A stretch of 8,280 bases of DNA from Pseudomonadota bacterium (GTDB taxonomy: Bacteria > Pseudomonadota > Alphaproteobacteria > Rhodospirillales > Casp-alpha2). The notes below the pieces were generated by a model. That model was not told the DNA's origin, ran no database searches, and was given only the letters and a program-made list of their open reading frames with translations. The stretch's first letter is position 1. Every line of letters begins with the position of its first letter. Location: assembly GCA_027620395.1 (NCBI GenBank), contig JAQBZY010000041.1:1-8280 (forward strand), in the 5' to 3' direction. Below, piece by piece: positions 1 to 5,567 of this stretch. The position numbers and the translations under genes were made by a program.

Positions 1-1
1 C

Positions 2-196
2 ACGGTCACGGATTTGGTCTATGCGCCCCTGGAAACGGAGCTTTTGCGCGCGGCCCGTGGTCGAAACCTCGCCGCAGTCGACGGTCTCGGCATGTTGTTG
101 CATCAGGCGGTGCCGGGTTTCGAGGCTTGGTTCGGTGTCCGCCCGGAGGTGAGCGACGATTTGCGGCGCCATGTGCTCGCCGCCCGAGGGGGCTGA
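2..196 (+). CDS. aroE: Shikimate dehydrogenase AroE, C-terminal fragment (gene enters from the left edge)
   Basis: Only the last 64 residues are present. The frame is open from position 2 and ends with TGA at 194-196. AroE reduces 3-dehydroshikimate to shikimate with NADPH in the cytoplasmic aromatic amino acid pathway. The visible part matches the family's C-terminus: a segment reading [13 protein letters not shown] (family pattern D-x-V-Y-x-P-x-x-T-x-L-L, after the nucleotide-binding fold), then [11 protein letters not shown], whose G-x-x-M-L-x-x-Q-A core is the usual family signature with the conserved Gln near the active site, then a final helix. The start lies outside the window. A coaE gene follows after 5 nt, so the two are almost certainly co-transcribed, as is common in alphaproteobacteria. 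Identification rests on these C-terminal motifs and on the neighbour; the shikimate-binding N-terminal domain cannot be checked. Confidence 0.93.
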   Translation, partial: TVTDLVYAPLETELLRAARGRNLAAVDGLGMLLHQAVPGFEAWFGVRPEVSDDLRRHVLAARGG

Positions 197-201
197 CGAG
201 C

Positions 202-837
202 TTGCTGATCATCGGCCTTACTGGTTCGATCGCCATGGGCAAAACCGTGGCCGCCGGGTATTTCCGGAGGCTCGGCGTGCCGGTGCATGATGCCGATGCC
301 GCCGTGCATCGTCTGTTGGCCCCGGGCGGCGGCGGCGTTGCCGCCGTCGGTGCGGCGTTCCCTGGCGTTGTTATTGACGGCGCCGTCGACCGCAAAGCCC
401 TCGGCAAACAGGTTTTCGGAAATGCTGCTGCGCTCAAGCGACTGGAAAGGATTCTGCACCCGCTGGTCCGCCGCTCGGAAACGGCATTTCTAGGCCGGGC
501 CTGCCGGGAACGCCGCCGGGTCGTTATCCTGGATGTGCCACTGCTGTTCGAAACCGGCGGCGAGGCGCGCTGCGACGTGGTTTGCGTGGTCAGTGCGCCG
601 CCCGAATTGCAACGCCGCCGCGCCCTGGCCCGGCCCGGCATGACCGAAGATCGGTTGGCCGCCGTGCTGGCCCGGCAAATGCCGGATCGGGAAAAACGCC
701 GCCGTGCCGATTTTGTGATCCGCTCCGGCCGGGGACGCGCTCAGGCCTTGCAAGACGTCAGGCGGATCCTCAAAGTGTTGCAGCCCTGGGCGGGGACACA
801 CTGGCCACCGCGCCGCATCCGGAGATCCGCCCGATGA
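202..837 (+). CDS. coaE: Dephospho-CoA kinase CoaE, 211 aa, TTG start
   Basis: CoaE phosphorylates the 3'-hydroxyl of dephospho-CoA with ATP, the last step of coenzyme A synthesis, in the cytosol. The protein opens with a P-loop, GLTGSIAMGKT at residues 5-15, followed by the family's DAD motif (HDADAAVHRLL) and by LDVPLLFETG, the conserved lid/CoA-binding region; the C-terminus has a DFVIRSG segment typical of the family. At 211 aa it has the usual length. I chose TTG at 202: it puts the P-loop at the normal distance from the N-terminus and has a GAGGGGG Shine-Dalgarno at 186-192, nine bases upstream. Upstream in-frame starts would add residues encoded inside aroE. It starts 5 nt after aroE stops, and its TGA (835-837) overlaps the dnaQ ATG, so translation of coaE and dnaQ is probably coupled. 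Confidence 0.96.
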   Translation: MLIIGLTGSIAMGKTVAAGYFRRLGVPVHDADAAVHRLLAPGGGGVAAVGAAFPGVVIDGAVDRKALGKQVFGNAAALKRLERILHPLVRRSETAFLGRACRERRRVVILDVPLLFETGGEARCDVVCVVSAPPELQRRRALARPGMTEDRLAAVLARQMPDREKRRRADFVIRSGRGRAQALQDVRRILKVLQPWAGTHWPPRRIRRSAR

Positions 838-1523
838 GGGAAATCGTCCTCGATACCGAAACGACAGGCTTGGATCCTAGCGCCGGTCACCGCATCGTGG
901 AAATCGGCTGCGTCGAGTTGGTCAATCATGTCCCGACTGGCGAGATTTTTCACTGCTACGTCAATCCCGAGCGCGACATCCCGGTGGAAGCCGAGCGCGT
1001 GCACGGCCTAACCATTGAGTTCCTATCGACGCACCCGATCTTCGCCACTGTTGCAGCCGACTTTCTGGGTTTCATCGGGGACGCAACCCTAGTCGCACAT
1101 AACGCCTCGTTCGATATCGGGTTCATCAACGCCGAACTCGTCAGGGCCGGCCATCCGCCCGTGTCGACCGGCCGGGCGGTCGATACCGTGGCCATGGCCA
1201 GGCGCAAATTCCCCGGCGCGCAGGCCAGTCTGGACGCGCTTTGCCGCCGCTTCGGCATCGATCTGACCGGGCGCGAACTCCATGGCGCGCTGCTCGACGC
1301 CCGGCTTTTAGCGGCGGTCTATCTCGAATTAAAGGGCGGCCGCCAGCACGGCCTCGATCTGGCACAGGAAGCGCTGGCCAGGCATCTGGCCGAGACACCG
1401 ACGGGGCCGGCCATCGCCGCCGGCCGGCGCATGCCCAGGCCGCACGATGCGTTTGACGAGGAAAAAGTCCGCCACGCCGCGTTGTTGGCGAAATTCGAAA
1501 AGCCGATCTGGCTCTCAGAATAG
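834..1523 (+). CDS. dnaQ: DNA polymerase III epsilon subunit (3'-5' proofreading exonuclease), 229 aa
   Basis: Epsilon is the proofreading exonuclease of the replicative polymerase core. All three DEDDh exonuclease motifs are present: Exo I DTETTGLDP with Asp7 and Glu9, Exo II HNASFDIGFINAE with Asp94, and Exo III HGALLDA with His150 and Asp155. These correspond to the catalytic acidic residues and His of E. coli epsilon (D12, E14, D103, H162, D167). The region after about residue 180 is a less conserved tail, which in E. coli epsilon binds the alpha subunit. Length is close to the alphaproteobacterial norm of about 230 aa. The ATG at 834 overlaps the coaE stop (ATGA) and has GGAG at 821-824, nine bases upstream. 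The gene ends with TAG 1521-1523, converging on secB with only 17 nt between. All catalytic residues are intact, so the exonuclease should be active. Confidence 0.97.
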   Translation: MREIVLDTETTGLDPSAGHRIVEIGCVELVNHVPTGEIFHCYVNPERDIPVEAERVHGLTIEFLSTHPIFATVAADFLGFIGDATLVAHNASFDIGFINAELVRAGHPPVSTGRAVDTVAMARRKFPGAQASLDALCRRFGIDLTGRELHGALLDARLLAAVYLELKGGRQHGLDLAQEALARHLAETPTGPAIAAGRRMPRPHDAFDEEKVRHAALLAKFEKPIWLSE

Positions 1524-1540
1524 CGTAGCGCCGGCGTCGT

Positions 1541-2032
1541 TCAGGCGCCGCTGGCGGCGCCTTCACTCTGGTTTTCGCTCTGGCGTCCGGCTTGCGCCTG
1601 ATACATCTGTACGAAGTCGACCGGCCCCAGCATCAGCGGCGGGAAGCCGCCGTCCCTGGACACGTCAGCCAAAATATTGCGGGCGAACGGGAACAATAGC
1701 CTCGGACACTCGATCAAAAGCACCGCCGAGCGGTGTTCCTGCGGCACGTTGATGGTAAAAAGTCCGGCGTACAGCAGCTCGAGAATGAAGGCCTTTTCGT
1801 TGGCCGATTCGCAGGTCGCGTGGATCGCCAGTTCGACTTCGAACATGTTGCCGTCGACCGGATTGGCGCGGACGTCGATGTTGACGTTGATGTTCGGCGG
1901 CGCTTCCTGCATCCGGGCAAAAATCATCGGCGCGCCCGGCACCTCGAACGACAAATCCTTTACGTACTGTGCATTGACGACGATCGGCGGCCCGTCCTGT
2001 TGCTCGGCAGTCGTCGGCTGTTCCTCGGCCAT
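1541..2032 (-). CDS. secB: Protein-export chaperone SecB, 163 aa
   Basis: SecB is a cytoplasmic tetrameric chaperone that keeps secretory precursors unfolded and hands them to SecA. The protein has the family layout: an acidic/Gln-rich N-terminus (about 1-16), then YVKDLSFEVPGAP, the beta-strand core PNINVNIDVRANPV...FEVELAIHATC, and the conserved block PQEHRSAVLLIECPRLLFP leading to ILADVSRDGGFPPLMLGPVDF, the most diagnostic part of SecB. A polar Gln/Ser/Gly tail closes the protein. Length is typical for alphaproteobacteria. The ATG (complement of 2030-2032) has a strong GGGAGG about five bases upstream (complement of 2038-2043). It lies 62 nt downstream of fxsA on the same strand; I found no convincing separate promoter in that gap, so it may be read from the fxsA promoter. 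It converges on dnaQ. Confidence 0.97.
   Translation of the reverse strand: MAEEQPTTAEQQDGPPIVVNAQYVKDLSFEVPGAPMIFARMQEAPPNINVNIDVRANPVDGNMFEVELAIHATCESANEKAFILELLYAGLFTINVPQEHRSAVLLIECPRLLFPFARNILADVSRDGGFPPLMLGPVDFVQMYQAQAGRQSENQSEGAASGA
1543..1562. terminator. GC-rich hairpin between convergent dnaQ and secB, candidate bidirectional terminator
   Basis: A perfect inverted repeat with 8-bp arms, AGGCGCCG (1543-1550) and CGGCGCCT (1555-1562), encloses a 4-base CTGG loop. It lies 19 bases past the dnaQ stop and inside the last codons of secB (the Gly-Ala-rich tail). Neither side has a real T-tract: rightward it is followed by TTCACTCTGG, leftward by the secB stop and mixed sequence. It is therefore not a canonical intrinsic terminator. 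The position between two converging genes and the strong stem make a role in ending or stabilising both transcripts plausible, but this is inference. Confidence 0.3.
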
Positions 2033-2094
2033 GGGGCCCTCCCTTGTTTCGGCGGGAATTGCCTAACACGTCTCTCGGGCGGCGACAACCGCGC

Positions 2095-2598
2095 TCAGCC
2101 ATCAATTCGCTTGGTCGGTCGGGCGGTAGGATTTGGGCCCGGTTCGGCAGTCGGGCCGGCGCCAGGGGTAATGTCCCGGTACTCGCCATCGATCACCGTT
2201 CCGTCTTCGGTCGGCGCCGGCGAATGGGTCTTGATTTCGGCGCCGTCCAGGAACCGGCGGGCCAAGTGGGCGGCGAGCAGCCTTCGCAGCGGCGGGATCA
2301 TCAACGCGAAACCGACGGCATCGGTGATGAACCCTGGGGTAAGCAACAACAGGCCGGCGAAAACAAGGCAAACCCCGTCGAACACCTCACCGATCGGCAG
2401 CCGGTTCGCCGCCAGGTTCTCGCGGATCCGGAACAGCACGGACAGCCCCTGCTGGCGCTACAGCGCCGTCCCCAGAACGGCGGTCAATATGACAACGCCG
2501 ACGGTCGGCCAGGGCCCGATCTGACCGCCGACATGAATAAAAACGGCGATCTCGGCGATCGGCACGGTCAGAAACGCGATCAGGATCAGAAATGCCAC
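2095..2598 (-). pseudogene. fxsA: FxsA family membrane protein, interrupted by an in-frame amber codon
   Basis: FxsA is a small inner-membrane protein named for suppressing F-exclusion of phage T7; its biochemical role is poorly known. Both halves of the family are visible in one reading frame. The upstream half (complement 2598-2461) has a hydrophobic helix followed by PIAEIAVFIHVGGQIGPWPT and VVILTAVLGTAL. The downstream half (complement 2457-2095) has RQQGLSVLFRIREN, LPIGEVFDG, and the signature LLLLTPGFITDAVGF followed by MIPPLRR. Between them, complement 2460-2458 reads TAG. Family members normally continue here as Gly-Ala-Leu-Leu-Arg-x-Gln-Gly, so the stop sits where Leu is expected; TTG to TAG is one base. 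No other lesion is seen, suggesting a recent mutation or a base-call error. I chose GTG at complement 2598 (AAGG nine bases upstream); upstream starts near 2652 would add about 18 unlike residues. A GTG at 2439 could restart the second half. Confidence 0.8.
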
Positions 2599-2665
2599 GG
2601 TGAGGCGCCTTGTTCCAAAGCCGTTACCAACCCATATTAAACACATTCGCAATCGTTCCGCCGAT

Positions 2666-2675
2666 GCTGATCAGC
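2666..2675. repeat. 10-bp perfect palindrome in the fxsA/timA intergenic region
   Basis: GCTGATCAGC reads identically on both strands. It lies about 70 bases upstream of the fxsA GTG and about 140 upstream of the timA ATG. It could be a protein-binding half of a divergent control region, but a 10-bp palindrome of this composition can also arise by chance, and no family-specific operator is recognised. Confidence 0.3.
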
Positions 2676-2765
2676 AGATGCTGGGCCTGCTGGACGCGGC
2701 GGCGGTCAGCCGGTAATCTGCGGCTGGATGAAAAAACTGCGGCGGCGGTTCAACACTCAAGGGCG

Positions 2766-2780
2766 TGACCGGTAAGGTCA
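2766..2780. repeat. TGACC-N5-GGTCA dyad upstream of timA
   Basis: An inverted repeat with perfect 5-base arms, TGACC (2766-2770) and GGTCA (2776-2780), is separated by GGTAA. Its right edge is 33 bases before the timA ATG, in the zone where an operator or an mRNA hairpin would act. The 15-bp dyad spacing fits a helix-turn-helix dimer site, but I cannot name a regulator for it. Confidence 0.3.
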
Positions 2781-2813
2781 AGCGGTACGGCCAGGAAATT
2801 AGTTAGGCGGCAC

Positions 2814-3512
2814 ATGGGCAGCGGGTTTCAATTTTTCGATATTATCCTATTGGCAATGATCGCCGGTTTTCTGATTCTCAGATTGCGCCGCGTTCTCGGC
2901 CGCCGCGACGGGCACGAGGGCGGTTATCCCGATCCTTTCCGGCCGGATCCGGATGCGAAACGCGAACCAGCCGATGACGCCGACGAAAATGTGGTGCGGC
3001 TTCCCGACCGTTCCGGCGATGCGCCGCAAGCGGATGCGGCGCCGATCGGCGACGGCGATTCAATGGCTGCAGCCCTGACCCGGATCAAGATCGCCGATCC
3101 AAGCTTCGATCCCGATCAATTCGCATCCGGCGCACGGGTCGCCTTCGAGATGATCCTCAATGCATTTTCCGGTGGTGACAGAAAGACCCTGAAAGGTCTG
3201 CTCAGTCCCGACGTCTATGCCAACTTCGAAGCGGCGATTTCAAAACGTGAGCGCGCCAACGAGGTTTTGGAAGACACTCTCGTTGGCATCCGAAGTGCCG
3301 CCATCGTCGACGCCGGCATCGATGGCCGGATGGCCAGCGTCACGATTAAGTTCATCTCCGAACAGGTCAACGTGCTGCGCGACGCCACCGGCAAGGTGAT
3401 CGAAGGCGATCCCAACCGTGTCGTCGACGTGACCGACTATTGGACTTTCGCCCGTGACATCCGATCGTCCGATCCGAACTGGACCCTCGTTGCGACGGAA
3501 AGCAATAACTGA
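2814..3512 (+). CDS. timA: Tim44/TimA-family membrane-associated protein, 232 aa
   Basis: This is the bacterial relative of mitochondrial Tim44, characteristic of alphaproteobacteria. In mitochondria Tim44 tethers Hsp70 to the protein import channel; the bacterial role is not settled. The N-terminus GFQFFDIILLAMIAGFLIL (residues 4-22) is a single hydrophobic anchor, followed by the basic stretch RLRRVLGRR (23-31), which suggests a cytoplasmic-facing body. Residues about 32-80 are an acidic, Asp/Pro-rich linker of low complexity. From about 85 to 226 lies the Tim44-like (NTF2-fold) domain, with FDPDQFASGARVAFEMIL near its start and VVDVTDYWTFARD plus DPNWTLVAT near the end, the usual ending for the family. 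ATG 2814 is preceded by AGGCGG at 2805-2810. The gene diverges from fxsA and overlaps the probable start of mltA. The gene name follows usage for the alphaproteobacterial homologue and is given with moderate certainty. Confidence 0.88.
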   Translation: MGSGFQFFDIILLAMIAGFLILRLRRVLGRRDGHEGGYPDPFRPDPDAKREPADDADENVVRLPDRSGDAPQADAAPIGDGDSMAAALTRIKIADPSFDPDQFASGARVAFEMILNAFSGGDRKTLKGLLSPDVYANFEAAISKRERANEVLEDTLVGIRSAAIVDAGIDGRMASVTIKFISEQVNVLRDATGKVIEGDPNRVVDVTDYWTFARDIRSSDPNWTLVATESNN

Positions 3513-4737
3513 GCCTCGCACCGTCGGGCGAGGCGCCGTTTGCGCCCTGCTGCTGGCCACAGCGGCGCTCGGCGCGTGTGATCTTTCGAAACTGAAACTC
3601 CCTGCGCCGGACGCCGCTCCACTAGGCACGGCGGCACGGGCGCAATTGACGCTGGCTGAAATCGATTTCGACGACGTGCCCGGTTGGGGCGGCGACGACC
3701 ATGCAGCGGCGTTGGCGCCATTCGTGAAATCCTGCACCGTCATCGCCAAGAAGAGTGCCGACGAACGGCTCAACGACAATGATCAATTTGGCACTTACGG
3801 CATGTGGCAAAAAATCTGCGCCGAGGCCAAGCTGATCCGTCCCGGCAACAAGAACGAAGACAAGTATTTTTGGGAATCCCGTTTCCAACCCTACTTGGTT
3901 CGCAGCGGTCACGACGCTGAGGGCCTGTTCACCGGATATTATGAACCCGAGCTCGAAGGCCGCTGGTCGGCCGACGCGCGATTTCGCATCCCGATCATGT
4001 CGCGCCCGGACGATCTCGTCGCCGTCGATCTCGGCATGCACCGGGACGAACACAAGGGCGAGCACATCGCCGGGCGGGTCGTCGATAACAAGTTGATCCC
4101 TTACTATTCCAGGGCCGAGATCGAAAATGGCGGTCTGCTCGGACGCGGCATCGAGCTGTTCTGGGTCGAAGATCCGGTGGCGGCGTTCTTTCTGCACATT
4201 CAGGGTTCGGGCCGGATCAAGCTGCAAGACGGCTCGACGGTCAGGATCGGTTACGCCGGGCGCAATGGAAGGCGCTACACGGCGATCGGTCGAGAACTCA
4301 TCGCCATCGGCGCGCTCACGCAAAAGGACGTCACAGCACCGGCGATCATGGATTGGCTCCGGGCCAATCCTGTGCACGGTCAAGCGATCATGCACAAGAA
4401 CCAGTCTTACATTTTCTTCCGGGTGCTCGACGGCGACGAGCCGGTCGGCGCGCAAGGGGTCGGATTGACGGCGGGGCGTAGCCTCGCCGTCGATCGCGCG
4501 TTCATGCCGCTGGGGATGCCGCTGTGGTTGGTGAGCACCGATCCGCTCGACGGCAAAACCCCGATCCGGCGGTTGATGGTGGCGCAGGATACCGGCAGCG
4601 CCATCAAGGGCCCGGTCAGGGGCGATGTTTTCTGGGGACATGGCACCGATGCCGCCACGCGCGCTGGGTTGATGAAGGCCAGCGGGCGGTATTATCTATT
4701 ACTGCCGAAAACGGCGGCGACCATGGCCCCGAAGTAA
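3490..4737 (+). CDS. mltA: MltA-type lytic murein transglycosylase, lipoprotein, about 415 aa
   Basis: MltA cleaves peptidoglycan glycan strands to 1,6-anhydro-muropeptides in the periplasm. The N-terminus is a lipoprotein signal: basic RRK and R-rich n-region, hydrophobic CALLLATAALGA, and lipobox LGAC with Cys30 (TGT 3577-3579). The body shows GLFTGYYEPELEGRW, the MltA-type domain with FFLHIQGSGRI, and the C-terminal 3D domain MVAQDTGSAIKGPVRGDVFW followed by GHG and a closing RYYLLLP. Asp367 in QDTGSAIKG aligns with the catalytic Asp308 of E. coli MltA (family motif LDVGGAIKG). No ATG precedes the signal peptide. TTG 3490 gives a normal signal length and has a weak GGA seven bases upstream; GTG 3454 is the other option, adding 12 residues with no visible ribosome-binding site. 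Either way it overlaps timA. Asp at +2 after the lipid Cys is noted under findings. Confidence 0.93.
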   Translation: MRRKAITEPRTVGRGAVCALLLATAALGACDLSKLKLPAPDAAPLGTAARAQLTLAEIDFDDVPGWGGDDHAAALAPFVKSCTVIAKKSADERLNDNDQFGTYGMWQKICAEAKLIRPGNKNEDKYFWESRFQPYLVRSGHDAEGLFTGYYEPELEGRWSADARFRIPIMSRPDDLVAVDLGMHRDEHKGEHIAGRVVDNKLIPYYSRAEIENGGLLGRGIELFWVEDPVAAFFLHIQGSGRIKLQDGSTVRIGYAGRNGRRYTAIGRELIAIGALTQKDVTAPAIMDWLRANPVHGQAIMHKNQSYIFFRVLDGDEPVGAQGVGLTAGRSLAVDRAFMPLGMPLWLVSTDPLDGKTPIRRLMVAQDTGSAIKGPVRGDVFWGHGTDAATRAGLMKASGRYYLLLPKTAATMAPK

Positions 4738-4751
4738 GCCCAGCCGACCCC

Positions 4752-4780
4752 TTGCCATCAAGTCGCGCCCAGATCATTCT
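4752..4780 (+). promoter_or_regulatory. Weak sigma-70-like promoter candidate before lutA
   Basis: TTGCCA at 4752-4757 is followed after 17 bases by CATTCT at 4775-4780 (3 of 6 matches to a -10). Transcription would then begin near 4787, which is the lutA ATG itself. lutA has no clear Shine-Dalgarno, so a leaderless transcript is conceivable. The -10 match is poor and the assignment is tentative. Confidence 0.2.
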
Positions 4781-4786
4781 CTGCCG

Positions 4787-5566
4787 ATGAACGATCCAAC
4801 CCAACCGAATGTCGGCCTGTTTGCGACCTGCCTCGTCGATCTGATGCGCCCACAGGTCGGATTTGCCGCGGTCAAATTGTTGGAGGCCGCCGGCTGCCGG
4901 GTCAGTGTTCCGGAAGCGCAGACTTGTTGCGGCCAACCGGCCTACAATTCCGGCGACGAGCCGGACAGCATCGCGATTGCCAAGCAGGTCATCGAGACCT
5001 TTTCCGAATTCGATTATATCGTGGTGCCGTCGGGATCGTGCGGTGGCATGATCAAGCGACACTATCCGGAAATGTTCGAACACGATTCAGGGTGGCTTGC
5101 CAAGGCGACGGCGCTGGCGGCGAAGACGCATGAATTATTGTCGTTTTTGACCGACGTCAGAAATTATTCGCCGACCGGCGTTAGCTACGCCGGACGGGCG
5201 ACCTATCACGATTCCTGCTCGTCGCTCCGCGAAATGCAGGTCAAGGCGCAACCGAGAAAACTTTTGGGCGCGGTTGCGGGCCTGACTATCGCCGAGGGCA
5301 ACGAGGCGGAAACTTGCTGCGGATTTGGCGGACTGTTCTGCGTCAAATATCCGGATATTTCAGAAAGCATGGTCGACGCCAAGATCGACGACATCGTCAA
5401 AACCGGCGCCGACACGCTGTTGGCCGGCGACATGGGATGTTTGATGAACATCTCGGGCCGGTTGCAGCGGCGCGGCATTGCCGTCCGGGCCCGGCATGCG
5501 GCCGAGGTTCTGGCCGGAATGGGCGATCTACCGGCCATCGGCGAGCCGGCTAAAGGTAGAGATTGA
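4787..5566 (+). CDS. lutA: LutA-type lactate oxidation protein, CCG-domain iron-sulfur subunit, 259 aa
   Basis: LutA (YkgE/LldE) is one of three proteins of the Fe-S lactate oxidation complex that converts L-lactate to pyruvate. It consists of two cysteine-rich CCG domains of the kind that hold Fe-S clusters in heterodisulfide reductase and glycolate oxidase subunits. Domain one: Cys15 in ATCLVD, Cys47-Cys48 in QTCCGQPAYNSG, Cys85 in PSGSCGG. Domain two: Cys144 in HDSCSSLRE, Cys177-Cys178 in TCCGFGGLF, Cys218 in GDMGCLMN. All expected cysteines are present. Length is near the 240-260 aa norm for the family. ATG 4787 begins just before the conserved GLFATCLVD; no good Shine-Dalgarno is visible. 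The gap after mltA is 49 nt, and lutB begins 1 nt after the lutA stop. Substrate (L-lactate rather than another 2-hydroxy acid) is inferred from the family and the full lutABC set. Confidence 0.95.
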   Translation: MNDPTQPNVGLFATCLVDLMRPQVGFAAVKLLEAAGCRVSVPEAQTCCGQPAYNSGDEPDSIAIAKQVIETFSEFDYIVVPSGSCGGMIKRHYPEMFEHDSGWLAKATALAAKTHELLSFLTDVRNYSPTGVSYAGRATYHDSCSSLREMQVKAQPRKLLGAVAGLTIAEGNEAETCCGFGGLFCVKYPDISESMVDAKIDDIVKTGADTLLAGDMGCLMNISGRLQRRGIAVRARHAAEVLAGMGDLPAIGEPAKGRD

Positions 5567-5567
5567 G

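Larger units (their letters stand above)
2599..2813. promoter_or_regulatory. Divergent intergenic region between fxsA and timA
   Basis: This 215-nt gap separates leftward fxsA-secB from rightward timA-mltA and should hold both promoters. A local AT-rich patch, TATTAA around 2635-2640 (complement TTAATA), resembles a -10 element for fxsA, but no good -35 stands 16-18 bases upstream of it. Two dyads stand out and are listed separately (2666-2675 and 2766-2780). No convincing sigma-70 promoter for timA was found by eye. Very short open frames exist, for example ATG 2728 to TAA 2775 encoding 15 residues, but lack a clear ribosome-binding site and are not called. Confidence 0.5.

Noticed and set aside
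323..348. GGC/GGCGGCG-rich run within coaE as a repeat element
   Set aside because: It encodes a Gly-rich loop in the correct coaE frame at a place where Gly/Ala-rich sequence is common; ordinary codon choice in GC-rich DNA.
1733..2640. Plus-strand open frames (1733-2524 and 2044-2640) opposite secB and fxsA
   Set aside because: They mirror conserved secB and fxsA sequence; the composition is Arg/Gly/Pro-rich with no domain signature.
2095..2652. Deliberate recoding of the fxsA TAG (pyrrolysine or programmed readthrough)
   Set aside because: FxsA is not known to contain recoded residues, the family has an ordinary residue there, and other genes in the window use normal stops (dnaQ itself ends in TAG). 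A point mutation or base-call error is simpler.
2728..2775. 15-codon ORF beginning Met-Lys-Lys upstream of timA, as a possible leader peptide
   Set aside because: No clear Shine-Dalgarno, no run of one amino acid, no attenuator-like stem with a T-tract after it; indistinguishable from chance.
3622..4641. Long open frame of 339 codons on the minus strand opposite mltA
   Set aside because: mltA on the plus strand carries unmistakable family motifs across this span; the antisense translation is rich in Arg/His/Asp with no recognisable domain, typical of a GC-rich shadow frame.
4735..4790. Insertion-sequence end or direct repeat bordering the lutABC cassette
   Set aside because: I compared the mltA-lutA gap with the lutC-smr junction and found no shared repeat or terminal inverted repeat.
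5478..5567. Upstream in-frame start for lutB inside lutA
   Set aside because: It would add 30 residues not resembling LutB and overlap conserved lutA sequence; ATG 5568 has a ribosome-binding site and normal spacing.
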